From assembly GCA_016802295.1 (NCBI GenBank), contig JAESIW010000118.1, forward strand, positions 910,885-967,408: a stretch of DNA of 56,524 bases, read 5' to 3'. Positions 46,801-56,524 of this stretch are shown here, in pieces. Origin of the DNA: Brachionus rotundiformis (taxonomy: Eukaryota; Rotifera; Eurotatoria; Ploima; Brachionidae). The first letter of the stretch is position 1; the number at the start of each line of letters is the position of its first letter. A program made the translations under genes and the position numbers. Under the pieces are notes generated by a model, which saw nothing but the letters and a program-made list of their open reading frames with translations, ran no database searches and had not been told where the DNA came from.

Positions 46801-49363
46801 TCCCAAAGTCTCGTATATCAAAGCCATTGATGTTTGGATGTCAGCTTGTTTGGTATTTGTTTTTGCTGCCTTACTAGAATACGCTGTGGTTAATGTTATT
46901 GCCCGCAAGCAAGAGCTCAAACGACTGGTCCGTCAAAATGAAAGAGTAATTTTTTTTTATCAATTACAAATAGATAATTAAATTAAATCAGGTTTTTATT
47001 ATTATATTATTAATATTTATTTGATTGAACGCCTTATAGGCCAAGTTTAGACAAAAATCCTTTGGTCAGCTATCTAATTTATATTGTTTTATTTGTTTTA
47101 ATCAAAATTTATCTGTACAAAATTACAAATTTTGATAAGAGTAAAATTATTTAGAGGTTTTAATCAAAAATCAAGATAAATATAAAATTGAAATAATAAA
47201 AGTAAGAAAAATTGTTGACATTAATTTATTAAAAAGATCAAGATAAAAATCTTGATAGAATATTGATTTTGAGGACCTTAGTCAAATAATCATAATTTTT
47301 TTTTCTTAATTTCAATTAATTGATAAAAAAAAATTTATAAAGATGGCTTAATTATGTTTTCAAATGATTAAAAATAATTATTAAAAAAAGCTATTTGGAA
47401 TTTAATAAACAAACAAATAACTCCAAATAAAGCATTATTATTAATATACTAAATATATGCAAATTAGTTTTAAAAATTTAACATGGCTGAACTGGACGAA
47501 AAATAAAGTCATGTTAAAAGATATGTTTACGAAAATAAGTGGTGCTTCATTTTATTTTTTAAAAAATATTTAAAAAGAAATGACAACAGTCTTAATCTTA
47601 CAGCTAAAAATAAAGTGTGGCGTCTTTATATCAATTAAATGAAGCGCCAATTTTTCTTTTTGAGACAATTTCCAAAGAATCAAACTTTTGGTAACTTGTT
47701 TACCAATTTTAAAATAGGTCATCCTAGGCTATTCAAAGCCAAGCCGGTTTTGGTTTAAAAGATTAATTTTGAATTTATGGTTTACATTTGTTAGCTTTGG
47801 CTTACAAAAATTTCTGAATTTCAAGATGTGGTATGGTCAGACTTCTGAAACTAAAACATCCTAGAATGTTTCCTTAAATGAACAATAAACTCCAGCTTAA
47901 AAAAATGAAAATAATAAAAACCATTTAATAATTTAAGATTCATAAGAGAGTTTATTTATCATAGGATTTAGAATTCGGATTGACTTGAACATGTTGAGTT
48001 TGATTTTTGACTCTTACTGACCATTCTGAGGAATTTGATCATTATCATCACCCACTCAAGCCTACTTCACTAGACCCTGTCACTTCACCAAATTGAATAA
48101 TATAAATAATAGGGGAGAATAAATTTTGGTCTAAAAAAATTAAAGCTTAAAATAAATATAAAATGATCAAAATTTTTTCTCTCTTATCATTTTTATTATG
48201 AACAATGTTCGATTAGCTTGAAAATTAAAAATTAAGTTAATAAATTTAATTATTACGTCTTTCTATCTGATTTAAATCTAAAAAAAAATCATTAAAACGC
48301 CTTCAGTTAAGCTGCTTTTATCATTAACACATAGTTTTATTTGATATCATTTATCAATACCAGTACGGTTAGTTGGTAAAAATTAAAATAGGCTTTTTAA
48401 ACATTTTTTTGCATTACCACTCAATTTTTCCATTTTAACAATTCTAAAATTAAGTTGGTAATAACCAAGACATTCTTCAAGTAAATGTTGAATGTACTTT
48501 TTTTATTATAAATTATCTAAATATATAAAACAATGATTGAAAGATCCATGTCATTTTGTCCCAAGCTAGATCACAGATTTCGATTTTCAAATGAGCTAAA
48601 TCGTATTTGACCATAACCAAAATTTGCTGCTCCCTTTTGGAAAATCTGAAACACTAACACTAAAAATATACTTGTGTATTTAAGTTTATTAATTTTAAAG
48701 ATACATTTGTACTTTTCCTATAATTTTTTTTTCATAATTATATAAGTTTTGATTTTTGACTTGAATTTATTTAAAACAAATTATTTTTTATTTAATTAGG
48801 TATTCTTGAAAAATGTTTATCATATCAAAAAATCGATTTATCTAACATAATAATTACCTGTTTATTTAAAATTACAAATTGAATATACTCAATTTAATGT
48901 ATATAATTTAATAATTATAAGCAATCAAATTAATTTAATTTAAAAATTTTAGAACAAAAGAAAATCACAAATTCCAAAGTTGGCAAACTACAGCCCTACA
49001 AATGAAAAGGTCTTGATGATTGGCAATCGGCTAGCTCATATGAACTCGTATAACAAATGTGACCTGGACGCGCAGAACAGTCACGATGCGCTCGAGTCAC
49101 TTCTCCAGCCAAACTTATCCAATTCAATAAAAAAGAATCCACAGAGTAACCATTCTCTGCACGTTGATTCTGTTGTATCCATATCAGGTGTTTCGCAACA
49201 GTCAAGTCCTCTAGCAGCGTCTCCTCCGTTGCCGCTTTCACCTCCGAGAGACGATGCCCAAATGGTCGATTTTGTCTCTAGCTTTTTGTTTCCGATCTCT
49301 TTTATCATATTTAACATTGTTTACTGGATGGTCTATTTGAATATGCAAGTCAATTTCGAATAG
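43844..49363 (+). CDS. Glutamate/glycine-receptor-like Cys-loop chloride channel subunit
   Basis: Exons: 43844-44194, 44251-44483, 45871-45953, 46024-46170, then 46226-46417 (5a) or 46531-46722 (5b), 46785-46945 and 48953-49363. Either form gives 525 residues. After a signal peptide come extracellular-domain blocks, including WTPDAFFRNSKDA, the Cys loop CPMKLQKFPLDNQTC and GYTLKDIIFEW. A second Cys pair (SSVC...TGAYAC) is typical of GluCl and glycine receptors. M1 and M2 come from exon 5. Exon 6 gives M3 (LPKVSYIKAIDVWMSACLVF) and exon 7 the loop and M4. The PAR-type M2 entry (exon 5b) predicts anion selectivity. The ligand cannot be named from sequence. A five-codon upstream ORF (ATG 43837, stop 43849-43851) overlaps the start. 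Intron 6 is 2 kb and could hide a small exon for the M3-M4 loop. Confidence 0.9.
45229..45531 (-). pseudogene. Retroelement C-terminal fragment in a channel-gene intron
   Basis: An antisense open stretch in intron 2 of the channel gene contains EEWSNLSGTVIDALKVNN. This resembles the 'WNSLPxxVxxAxSVNxFK' block at the C-terminal end of CR1/jockey reverse transcriptases (compare VWNSLPETVISASSVNQYKN at 15300). Nothing else of the element is readable. Confidence 0.4.
46226..46417 (+). other. Alternative exon 5a (variant M1-M2 pore)
   Basis: 192 bp, phase 1 at both ends, with acceptor TATTTATGTAG and donor GTAACC. It encodes GAYACLEV, then M1 after YIPSS, then an M2 entry of RSAAARAPLGATSVLTIT. 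Relative to exon 5b the pore differs at -2' (Ala for Pro), 2' (Pro for Ser), 6' (Thr for Leu) and 14' (Met for Gln). The frame is intact, so it is very likely used. Confidence 0.88.
46531..46722 (+). other. Alternative exon 5b (canonical M1-M2 pore)
   Basis: 192 bp, phase 1 at both ends, with acceptor CCACTATTTAAG and donor GTAAAA. It encodes GAYACLEV, M1 (YYLVQVYIPSVLTCAISF) and an M2 entry of KAVPARISVGLLTVLTIT, the usual anion-channel pattern. It aligns with 5a without gaps: 31 of 64 residues identical by hand count. Confidence 0.9.
46946..48952 (+). other. Channel gene intron 6 (2.0 kb)
   Basis: AT-rich between the M3 and M4 exons, with no convincing exon seen. The M3-M4 loop is the least conserved part of the family, so a short extra exon could be missed. 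Confidence 0.5.
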
Positions 49364-52300
49364 TTTCCGCTTATAAAAAATTAATTAATTATTTTTCAAA
49401 TTATTTTATTTAAATACAAAAAATAAAAATTTAATTATTTATTTTTAATTCAAATTTTATACAAGTCATTAGAGATTTATAAAATCAATCAATTTAAATA
49501 CATTAAAATATTTTCTTAAAAATACCCAAATGATGTTAACACATTATTAACACGTTTTTATCTCCCAAAAGTCTTGAAATTTGGCAAATTGGCATTTGCT
49601 TCCAAGTTTTAATCTTAATCTCTGATAAAAATACCAAATGTTTTAACAGGTTCTCATTTTAAGATTGTATGTTTGGTATGTATTTCAAGAGCTTTTGCCA
49701 GTGTTGTTCAAAAGTCATTGACTTAAATTTTGAAACCATTTTGATTGGCAAAGTATGGCATATTATGAAAAGATAGATTATCCTATTTAAAAATCATTAA
49801 ATAAATTTATTTAAGCCCATTATTAGAATTAATCAACATATAAATTTAATTTCTGATTTTAATAAACTTCTATTAGCATTTGGTCTACTAGTGTTCTTGG
49901 AGTAAATTCCCATTCTTGTCACAAATGTCAAAATTGCATGGCGTTATTAAAGATGGCATCGATTTTAATATAGTAAATTAGAAGAAAATATATAGAAAAA
50001 ATACATAACATTTCATAAAAAAATGTAAAAAAATTCAAGACTTTGGAAGAATGTTGACGCATTTTTAAAATATTTATCAGCAAAACTAATGTATCATAAA
50101 AATTCAAAATTATCACTTTTTTTCCAATATTTTTCATTAAATCCTTCTTTGTCTTGATTGACGTATTATTCATGCATCTAATGGTTAATTGTTTGCTTTA
50201 AACATATAATAATTTATTTGTATCAAATTATTAATAATATAAAATATCCGACATTTAAATAAGTGTCCAGAACTAACCATCAAAGAGTAATTCGCCAAGT
50301 TCTATATTCTATTTTTTATTTCGATTGTCTGAAAATTAACCAAACCATATTTTAGTTATCTCACCTAAAAATAAACTATTACTTAGTTTATTTTAAATCT
50401 GTTGATTAATTATTAAATGATCTAACAATTAATCTACAGACTTACTTAGGAGAAAAGAAATTTTAATTTAAATTGGGAATCAAAAACTTCTGAATCTTAG
50501 TATCTATTGAAAAATTTGTTTTTTTCATTTTTCAAAAAATAAGATTATATAATTTTTGCAAAAAAATATGCTACACAATTATAATTTTAAGAGAATTTTT
50601 TAATTAATATGTTTAATTTGTTTATTAAAAATTAAAATTGTTCATATCTGAGAAGATGTTCGATTAAAAATTAATTTTAATCTAAAATAGAAAAATTTCT
50701 AATAATAGTTGAATTTTTTTTGTTATCTAAAGAATGATTAATCTAAAATAAATTGAGCCAATTTGTTTTAATTATTTTAATTTTGCTAATTTTTTTTTAA
50801 ATCATGGTCACGCAGTACTTTGAACAATTTGTTATTTGGGAGATAGATATATTTTATAATTATTTGTCGTGGGACAACTTCCGTTGACGTATTCAAATGA
50901 ATATCAGGAAACCAAATTTTGATCAAGAAAATTTTTTTCATTAAATTAGTTTAGCAAAGATAATTACAAATTATTTTACAATTTTTTTTCATCGAAAGTT
51001 CCTACAGGCTGTAGTTTATTAATGATAAAATACATAACCTCCATATCAGAACTCAATACATTTCAGATATTAGATAAGTACGAGGCTTTGTTTACAGAAA
51101 GGAATTTCCAAATCACCTTAGGAAAATCAAAAAATTACTAATCTTTGTTTTCAAAAACAGACTTGAGCCAAATTTAGTTAAAATTAAATTTTTTTTAATA
51201 TCAAAATTGATTATTAAAAAAAGCTAGACAAAAAAAAATTATTCTTATTTTTAAATTAATGTAAGATTATACAATATATTCGATTAAGTAGATATTTTGT
51301 AGATTAATACCTTTAGGTAATTTTATTTTAATACAGCTTACCATTAGATACGGAAATTGATTAGAATTTTAATAGTCTTAAAACTCGAATCATTATTTTA
51401 CTAAGTAGTGCTTTTAATAAGTAATATGTCCTGAAATATTCTAATTATATTAGAATTTTTTTCTCTTCATATTTGATAATTTACTGATCTTTTAATTATC
51501 TATTGAAATAAAAAAATTGCTTAACAGTTTAAATAATTTAATAAACATTTTTGAGTTTCATGATAATATGTTTTCTCAGCAAAGTAATTACATTTACTTA
51601 TAAGATATTTCCAGGGTTTATATGAGGTTAAAATTGCTATTAAATAATAAGCGTCTTATTAGCATTGATAATTTTTAAAAATTTTTTAATTATTTTTCTA
51701 GTAATTATATTAATTCGCATTCTTCTAATATGTTTTGTATAGACAAGAAATATTATCTCTAAATTAAAAAATAAACTTGTTTATTATTTTAAACAAATCT
51801 ATAAGGAGATGTCAAAAACAAAATTTCAAAATAGGTATTTTAAATTATTTGAGATAATTATCACACTAAAATCGAGGCATGGAAAACACTCTCTGGTACA
51901 AGTCTAATAAAATGTGACAATTTAAGAAACGTGCTGGGGTTACGCTCAGTACGGATATTAGATAAAAAAGCGTTTCTATCTAATATCACGAAATTTTCAG
52001 ACAATAGAATGATAAATTTATTCTCTTTTTATTTTTATGATCAATTTATCAAACTAAATGAAGGAGAAGAAAAATTGATAGTTATGCTGAAAGGATTTAT
52101 CTAAATTTTAAATTTGGTATAATTTTACACAAACTAATATTTAAAAAGCACCCTTCGAGCATTAATTAACATTAGTTTGATTTAAGGACGGATGAAAAAC
52201 AAATTTTAAGGTAGTTTGGTTGAGTATTCGAAATATAGTCATTAATTTAGATTTTAAATGTAGCTGTTAAAAAGATATAATTTTATATCCCATTTTAAAA

Positions 52301-53030
52301 TTAATAATGGTTTCGAATATACTCAAGGCATCATGGATAATTTTCCATCAGCAAAACCTGAATTTAAATTCATCGAAGCTTAAGGACTTTGGTAATGTGT
52401 CTCAAATTACAACCAGTGCTTTTTTTTTTTATTATCAAGGTCTTCATATTCTTTATAAAGGAAATTAATAGTTTTTATTTTTGGCTTCAAATGTATTTTC
52501 GGTAAGAAAGCTGATTTATTTTTGTAGAAATAAAAGGAAATCTTTTGAGATAATTGGATACTTAATGTTCAATATCCTGCTATCATCTAAACTAGTTTAA
52601 TGATATCAGTTTTATTTATGGTAATGATTTAAATCTTTCCAAAACTTAGCTGAAAAAGTAAAAAAAAAAATTTATTATTTTTTAATTCAGATGATGAGAT
52701 TAAATTGATAAAATTAATAAAAAATTATCTATAATTTTTGATTTTTTTTTTCTCTTGATTGAATCCAATGTGAATTTTACGCTAAAATAAGAATCACGTT
52801 TAGTACGCTTTAAGTTTAAAACAAAATTGATATTACATAAATTAGAAGAGATAAAATATTTGCATATAATAATTTTCTATTAAAGGAAAATATCTCTTGA
52901 AAAAGAGTTTATTAATTTTTTATTAAAATAAACTTTAAGAGAAAAAAAAACAATTAAATAGATTAATATATATAAATTGTAAAAAAAATATTTTTTAGAT
53001 GAAATTTTAATAATTTTTTTTGGCATTCAA
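49364..53030. other. Spacer between channel and GPCR genes
   Basis: About 3.7 kb of AT-rich DNA. The only coding-like stretch is the open frame at 51853-52104. A second short ATG frame at 52307 (about 57 codons) is unremarkable. An acceptor-like TATTTTTTAG at 52988-52997, 33 nt before the GPCR ATG, may mark a 5' UTR junction. Confidence 0.4.
51853..52104 (+). pseudogene. Unidentified ORF fragment
   Basis: An 83-codon open frame without an early ATG reads as coherent protein (for example KIEAWKTLSGTSLIKCDNL, LGLRSVRILDKKAFLSNI and LNEGEEKLIVMLKGF) and ends at TAA 52102-52104. Composition differs clearly from the surrounding sequence. No splice-site pair makes it an obvious exon. It could be a transposon remnant or part of an uncharacterised gene. 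No family is recognised. Confidence 0.4.
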
Positions 53031-54569
53031 ATGACTGAAGAAAATCTAGAAATGGTTGACAATGTGACAAGCAGTGACACCAATAGTGTCCTGTCTGGCA
53101 AAGGCTCATTACTAATTGGCCTTTGCGGTCTCTTAATGGTGTTAATTGGCATCGTAACCAACACACTTAACCTAATAGTCCTGTCCAGAAAAACCATGAA
53201 ATCCACGACCAACAAATACTTAAGTGCATTGGCTCTGTGCGACTTGTTCGTATTGATCTTTTCCCAACTGAGTGTCTCAAACAACTTTATCTACTATTTA
53301 AAAGACAATAGCGATTTCTACATATCACTTATCATAAATGAGTACTCTGGCTACAAGAATTCCCAATTGGCCAAGTACTCGATACACGATCATTTGATCA
53401 CCATATACCACAAATGGGCATACTACATATATCCAAAGATATATCCATATGTTTATCCATTGGCAATAATGTTCCAGATATGCACTGTTCTTATTAACCT
53501 TGGCATGTCAACTGATCGCTTTGTGGCAATACATTTTCCGCTCAAGTCGCTCAATTTCTGTACCATTAAATGTGCCAAACGCGTCATTTTCTACATATTC
53601 ATATTTTCTTTTCTCTATTCATTGCCACGTTTCTTCGAGTACTATGTCCATGTTGACCAGGTTATAATGAACAATGACACGTATACAATTGTGTATAACG
53701 ATTTTACCACGATGGGTCGATCGACCGCTTTTCGTAGCATCATCTACGTCTACATGTACATTCTATTCCAAAGCGTAATTCCACTTGTCTTGCTCTCATT
53801 TATAAACGTGGCCCTATTGGTCAGCCTTAAAAAGTCTGGCAACAAGCTGCGCAAATTTAGCGTGGTCAGTGAACATTCTAATCTCAACTCGGTCAAATCC
53901 AATAGCTTTAAATTTACCAGCAAGGACTTGAATAAGAGAAAAGACATAACTCTGATGCTTGTTACTGTAGTTCTACTTTTTGTTGTATTCCAATCTCCAG
54001 CAGTGGTCTGCAATTGTTTCTATGGTTCAAACAATTTTAGACAAGAGTTCGCTGTCAAAGAAACCAATTCATACCACACTGTGTGCCAAATAGGAAATTT
54101 TTTCATCCTAACTGGTAGTTCGCTCAACTTTTTTACCTACTGTTGCTTTAATAGAAAATTCAGACTCGAACTAATTAGATGCATCAGAGGACTTTTTTGT
54201 ATGAAGCAAAAAATTAGATATGTGCATCGTTTGTCAGCCACTACCCAAAATTCCTTTATAATTCAGACGCCAAATCACCTACGTAGTTCGGTGAGAAAAA
54301 ATTCAAGCGCCATGGTAAGACTAAATGATGGAAGTGTGAGAAAATTCAAGCTGAAGTACTTGGAAAGCCTGAGAGCCAAGTACATGAAGCAAAATTCGTG
54401 TCCAGAGTCAATTACAAGCCATGTGAGGCCTAAATCTAAGTCCATGTTCAATCAAAGGCAGTCCAAAAAGCGTTTCTCTGCCGATTCTTTTGACATGATT
54501 AATCTAAGCTACAGAAATAGTAGTCGTAAATGGTTGAGTGATAACCATTCTAGCTTGGTCTATGTTTAA
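53031..54569 (+). CDS. Rhodopsin-class GPCR, FMRFamide-receptor-like
   Basis: A single 512-residue frame with seven hydrophobic segments. The N-terminus has an N-glycosylation sequon (NVT, 11-13). TM2 carries LALCDLF (D71 = 2.50). TM3 ends in STDRF (162-164) as the DRY motif. TM6 has FQSPAV (P323), and TM7 has SLNFFTYCCFNRKFR in place of NPxxY. The text YPYVYPLAIMFQICTVLINLGMSTDRF near TM3 resembles invertebrate FMRFamide and related peptide receptors, so a neuropeptide ligand acting through G proteins is likely. Extracellular loop 1 is unusually long (about 83-135). The cysteine expected at 3.25 is Tyr138, and extracellular loop 2 has no cysteine. The C-terminal tail is long and basic with many Ser residues. 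The family call is moderately sure and the ligand unknown. Confidence 0.8.
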   Translation: MTEENLEMVDNVTSSDTNSVLSGKGSLLIGLCGLLMVLIGIVTNTLNLIVLSRKTMKSTTNKYLSALALCDLFVLIFSQLSVSNNFIYYLKDNSDFYISLIINEYSGYKNSQLAKYSIHDHLITIYHKWAYYIYPKIYPYVYPLAIMFQICTVLINLGMSTDRFVAIHFPLKSLNFCTIKCAKRVIFYIFIFSFLYSLPRFFEYYVHVDQVIMNNDTYTIVYNDFTTMGRSTAFRSIIYVYMYILFQSVIPLVLLSFINVALLVSLKKSGNKLRKFSVVSEHSNLNSVKSNSFKFTSKDLNKRKDITLMLVTVVLLFVVFQSPAVVCNCFYGSNNFRQEFAVKETNSYHTVCQIGNFFILTGSSLNFFTYCCFNRKFRLELIRCIRGLFCMKQKIRYVHRLSATTQNSFIIQTPNHLRSSVRKNSSAMVRLNDGSVRKFKLKYLESLRAKYMKQNSCPESITSHVRPKSKSMFNQRQSKKRFSADSFDMINLSYRNSSRKWLSDNHSSLVYV

Positions 54570-55556
54570 TAAAATGTTTATTAATATTATTAAGTGTACA
54601 AAACGGTGCTTTGAATAATTGGAGATTAATTTTAATAAATTTTATAATAATAAGGAATTTTTTATTTTTTTAACATTGAAAAACTAAGCATTTAATTCAA
54701 AGAGTTCTAATGACGGCTTTTTAATGAGAAAGTAATTACAATATAAATCAATTATGTTAAGATCTAGGATCACTGATAAGAATAAAATAACTTTATATAT
54801 TTTTGAATAAATGATAGTATTTAGTTTTTTAATATACAAATTATATCAAAGTAATTAAATTTGAAAAAAAAAATTTGGTAATTAAAAACTATATTGCCAT
54901 TTGCCAGTACCAATAGATAAAAGATAAATTTTGATATTAAAAATTTTTACTATTCAATATAAAAAGGCTAAGAGGTTATTTGATTTGATCATAGAAAAGT
55001 TTCAAACAAACTAATTAAAGGAGTGTAATTAATAGAAAGTTAAAGATTATTCAAACTGAACCATCGAATATTACCAATCAAAATATCAAAGACAAATTTT
55101 GGAAATAAAAATTAATTTTTTTATTAAAAATTCCTGAAAAAAAGCTTTTTCTCAAGTAAAAGATTGATTAGTAAAGTTTCAAAATAAAAGCATCAACACA
55201 AAAACTAACTAACTAAAGACTATAAACTTATTTTATTATAAAAATATCACAAAGCTCATTTTACTTAATAACGCTTGGCTAAAAAGAAAGACTTGGTTGC
55301 ATTCTGAGAAGCCTGAGATTCTCCTCAAAATTATTTAGAAATAAATAAATAAAATATGTTTATAACTATTATCAAAAAAAAATTAGTAACCTGAATTTTC
55401 CAAATGGATCAATAATAAAATTTTAGTTTTTATATTTTATTGTATGGTAAAATTGTTAATTAAATAATTTTATGGTTGAAAAAGAATTAAAAAAAAAAAC
55501 AATAAAATAATAATTAACAAAATAATAATAATTTAGAAAAAGCAAGGTGTTTTCTT
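54570..55556. other. Spacer between convergent GPCR and RASSF genes
   Basis: AT-rich 3' flanks of two converging genes. No gene seen. Confidence 0.45.
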
Positions 55557-56264
55557 TTAAAAAAGAGTGTCCAATTTGGACGAACTAGAGCTACGACTAG
55601 ATGAAACACTGGAACACTCGCCAGCTGAATCGATCAGATACATTGAAGATTGGTTCATGTAGCTTTTGTGTGTTTTTTTATTGTGATGTTTGAGTTTGTT
55701 ATAAATTGAATGAAAAAGATTCTGGTTTGATTTGGAACTATTCTCACAAGTCATTTGGTTGCTGTCCATCGAGTCCAATTTTTTAATCTGATCATTTAAT
55801 ATCATCTCGTTTTGAAAGATAGTTTTCAAAATATGATCTTTGACTTGATTCGACTTGTTTGAGTTTGTTTCCATTGGCAAAAGACTATTTTGTCTCATTT
55901 CCAGAGACTTGTACTTGGCAAAGCATTTTTTGGCATTCAAAGCCTTCTTATGGCAAGCGATCTGATTTCTTTTGCGAATGATAAAACAAACATCTGATTT
56001 GAGTCCAAATTGGTTCGAAATCAAATTTAGGATGTTCTCTTCTTTGCCAACCAATCTATCAACACCAAATGCATTTTCATACAAACAATAAGTGTTTTTG
56101 AGTCCATTTGTTCTAGTTGAGCTCTTGGCAAACAATTTGCTCAGCACAATTTCAATTAGATCGCTTGAATTTAGATAAAAATTGTTCAACGTGTATTCGT
56201 AGTTGATCTGGAGCATTTTGCTTCCCATTCTGACCGGAATGTTAACTTTGTTTATTTGGCTCAT
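55557..56264 (-). CDS. N-terminal RASSF family protein (RASSF7-10-like)
   Basis: 235 residues from ATG 56264; an upstream in-frame TTG is disregarded. Residues 1-100 look like a Ras-association domain: a strand-rich start (KVNIPVRMGSKMLQINYEYT), a helix (SDLIEIVLSKLF), then YCLYENAFGVDRLVGKEENI and SDVCFIIRKRNQ. These correspond to the 'YCIVEKWRGFERxLPxxTRIL' and 'xFVLV+' blocks of RASSF7-10. The following ILKTIFQNEMILNDQIKKLD resembles the short coiled coil after the RA domain in RASSF9/10. The tail is Ser-rich. These proteins are Ras-effector-like regulators of polarity, Hippo and JNK signalling. There is no SARAH domain, as expected for the N-terminal subgroup. The protein is short and divergent, so the subgroup call is inference. 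Confidence 0.58.
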   Translation of the reverse strand: MSQINKVNIPVRMGSKMLQINYEYTLNNFYLNSSDLIEIVLSKLFAKSSTRTNGLKNTYCLYENAFGVDRLVGKEENILNLISNQFGLKSDVCFIIRKRNQIACHKKALNAKKCFAKYKSLEMRQNSLLPMETNSNKSNQVKDHILKTIFQNEMILNDQIKKLDSMDSNQMTCENSSKSNQNLFHSIYNKLKHHNKKTHKSYMNQSSMYLIDSAGECSSVSSSRSSSSSKLDTLF

Positions 56265-56524
56265 TTTGGTCAAGTAATTAAGTTGATTAAATTGATTTTT
56301 GGTAATTTTTTATTTGTTGATAAAGTTGGAAAAATGTTCACTTTTTTATATACAATTTTTTCAGTGGCTGAGTCTTAAGTGAGTTCTAAATAGATTAATT
56401 TCTACTAATTAGCTAATTGATTGATTAGAATGATAAATAAAGAGGAAATTGCAAGTAAATATGAAGAGAAGGTGATTTATTCTCGAGCAAAAAGATAAAC
56501 AAATAGATCGCAGGTTTGGTGATA

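Overview
The window is animal nuclear DNA: strongly AT-rich, with intron-containing genes for conserved metazoan proteins (class IIa histone deacetylase, anillin, TANGO1-like, kinesin light chain, Rab39, Cys-loop channel, FMRFamide-type GPCR, N-terminal RASSF) and decayed non-LTR retrotransposons. Most introns are 45-70 bp and a few exceed 1 kb. Several start codons follow closely on a splice-acceptor-like pyrimidine tract plus AG, as expected with 5'-UTR introns or spliced-leader trans-splicing. Extreme AT content, very short introns and this acceptor pattern suggest a small lophotrochozoan or gnathiferan animal, perhaps a monogonont rotifer such as Brachionus. That placement is inference; nothing here is species-diagnostic.

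Layout. 1-1312: a small inverted repeat and a decayed CR1-like retroelement. 1370-4032 (-): class IIa HDAC, followed by about 8 kb of AT-rich spacer holding a small broken ORF and solo retroelement tails. 12003-14138 (-): anillin. 14451-16310: two unrelated dead reverse-transcriptase fragments in tandem. 16534-17664 (+): unknown single-pass membrane protein. 18044-19285: a MITE-like element, a retroelement tail and a short-intron Ly6-type gene on the minus strand. 19700-21969 (+): TANGO1/cTAGE5-like gene interrupted by an assembly gap with duplicated edges. 22080-24679: repeats. 25499-29089 (+): kinesin light chain. 30809-38627 (+): a dense block of FARSB, PARG, RAB39, PET100 and GNB1L. 40733-41055: small putative secreted protein. 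43844-49363 (+): glutamate/glycine-receptor-like chloride channel subunit. 53031-54569 (+): peptide GPCR. 55557-56264 (-): RASSF7-10-like protein.

The genes are mostly unrelated housekeeping or signalling genes, as usual in animals. The closest couplings are positional: PET100 and GNB1L lie 84 bp apart on the same strand, and FARSB and PARG 200 bp apart.

Most notable observations: (1) the channel gene carries two tandem, equal-length (192 bp), same-phase exons that each encode the M1-M2 pore region, so alternative splicing would swap the ion pore; (2) the class IIa HDAC has Ser in place of the first His of the catalytic His-His pair while keeping the catalytic Tyr that vertebrate class IIa enzymes lost; (3) a ten-cysteine Ly6 gene can be built from three short exons; (4) the PARG signature loop is shortened; (5) kinesin light chain uses a GC-AG intron; (6) the edges of the N-gap are near-identical copies, which points to a haplotype assembly artefact.
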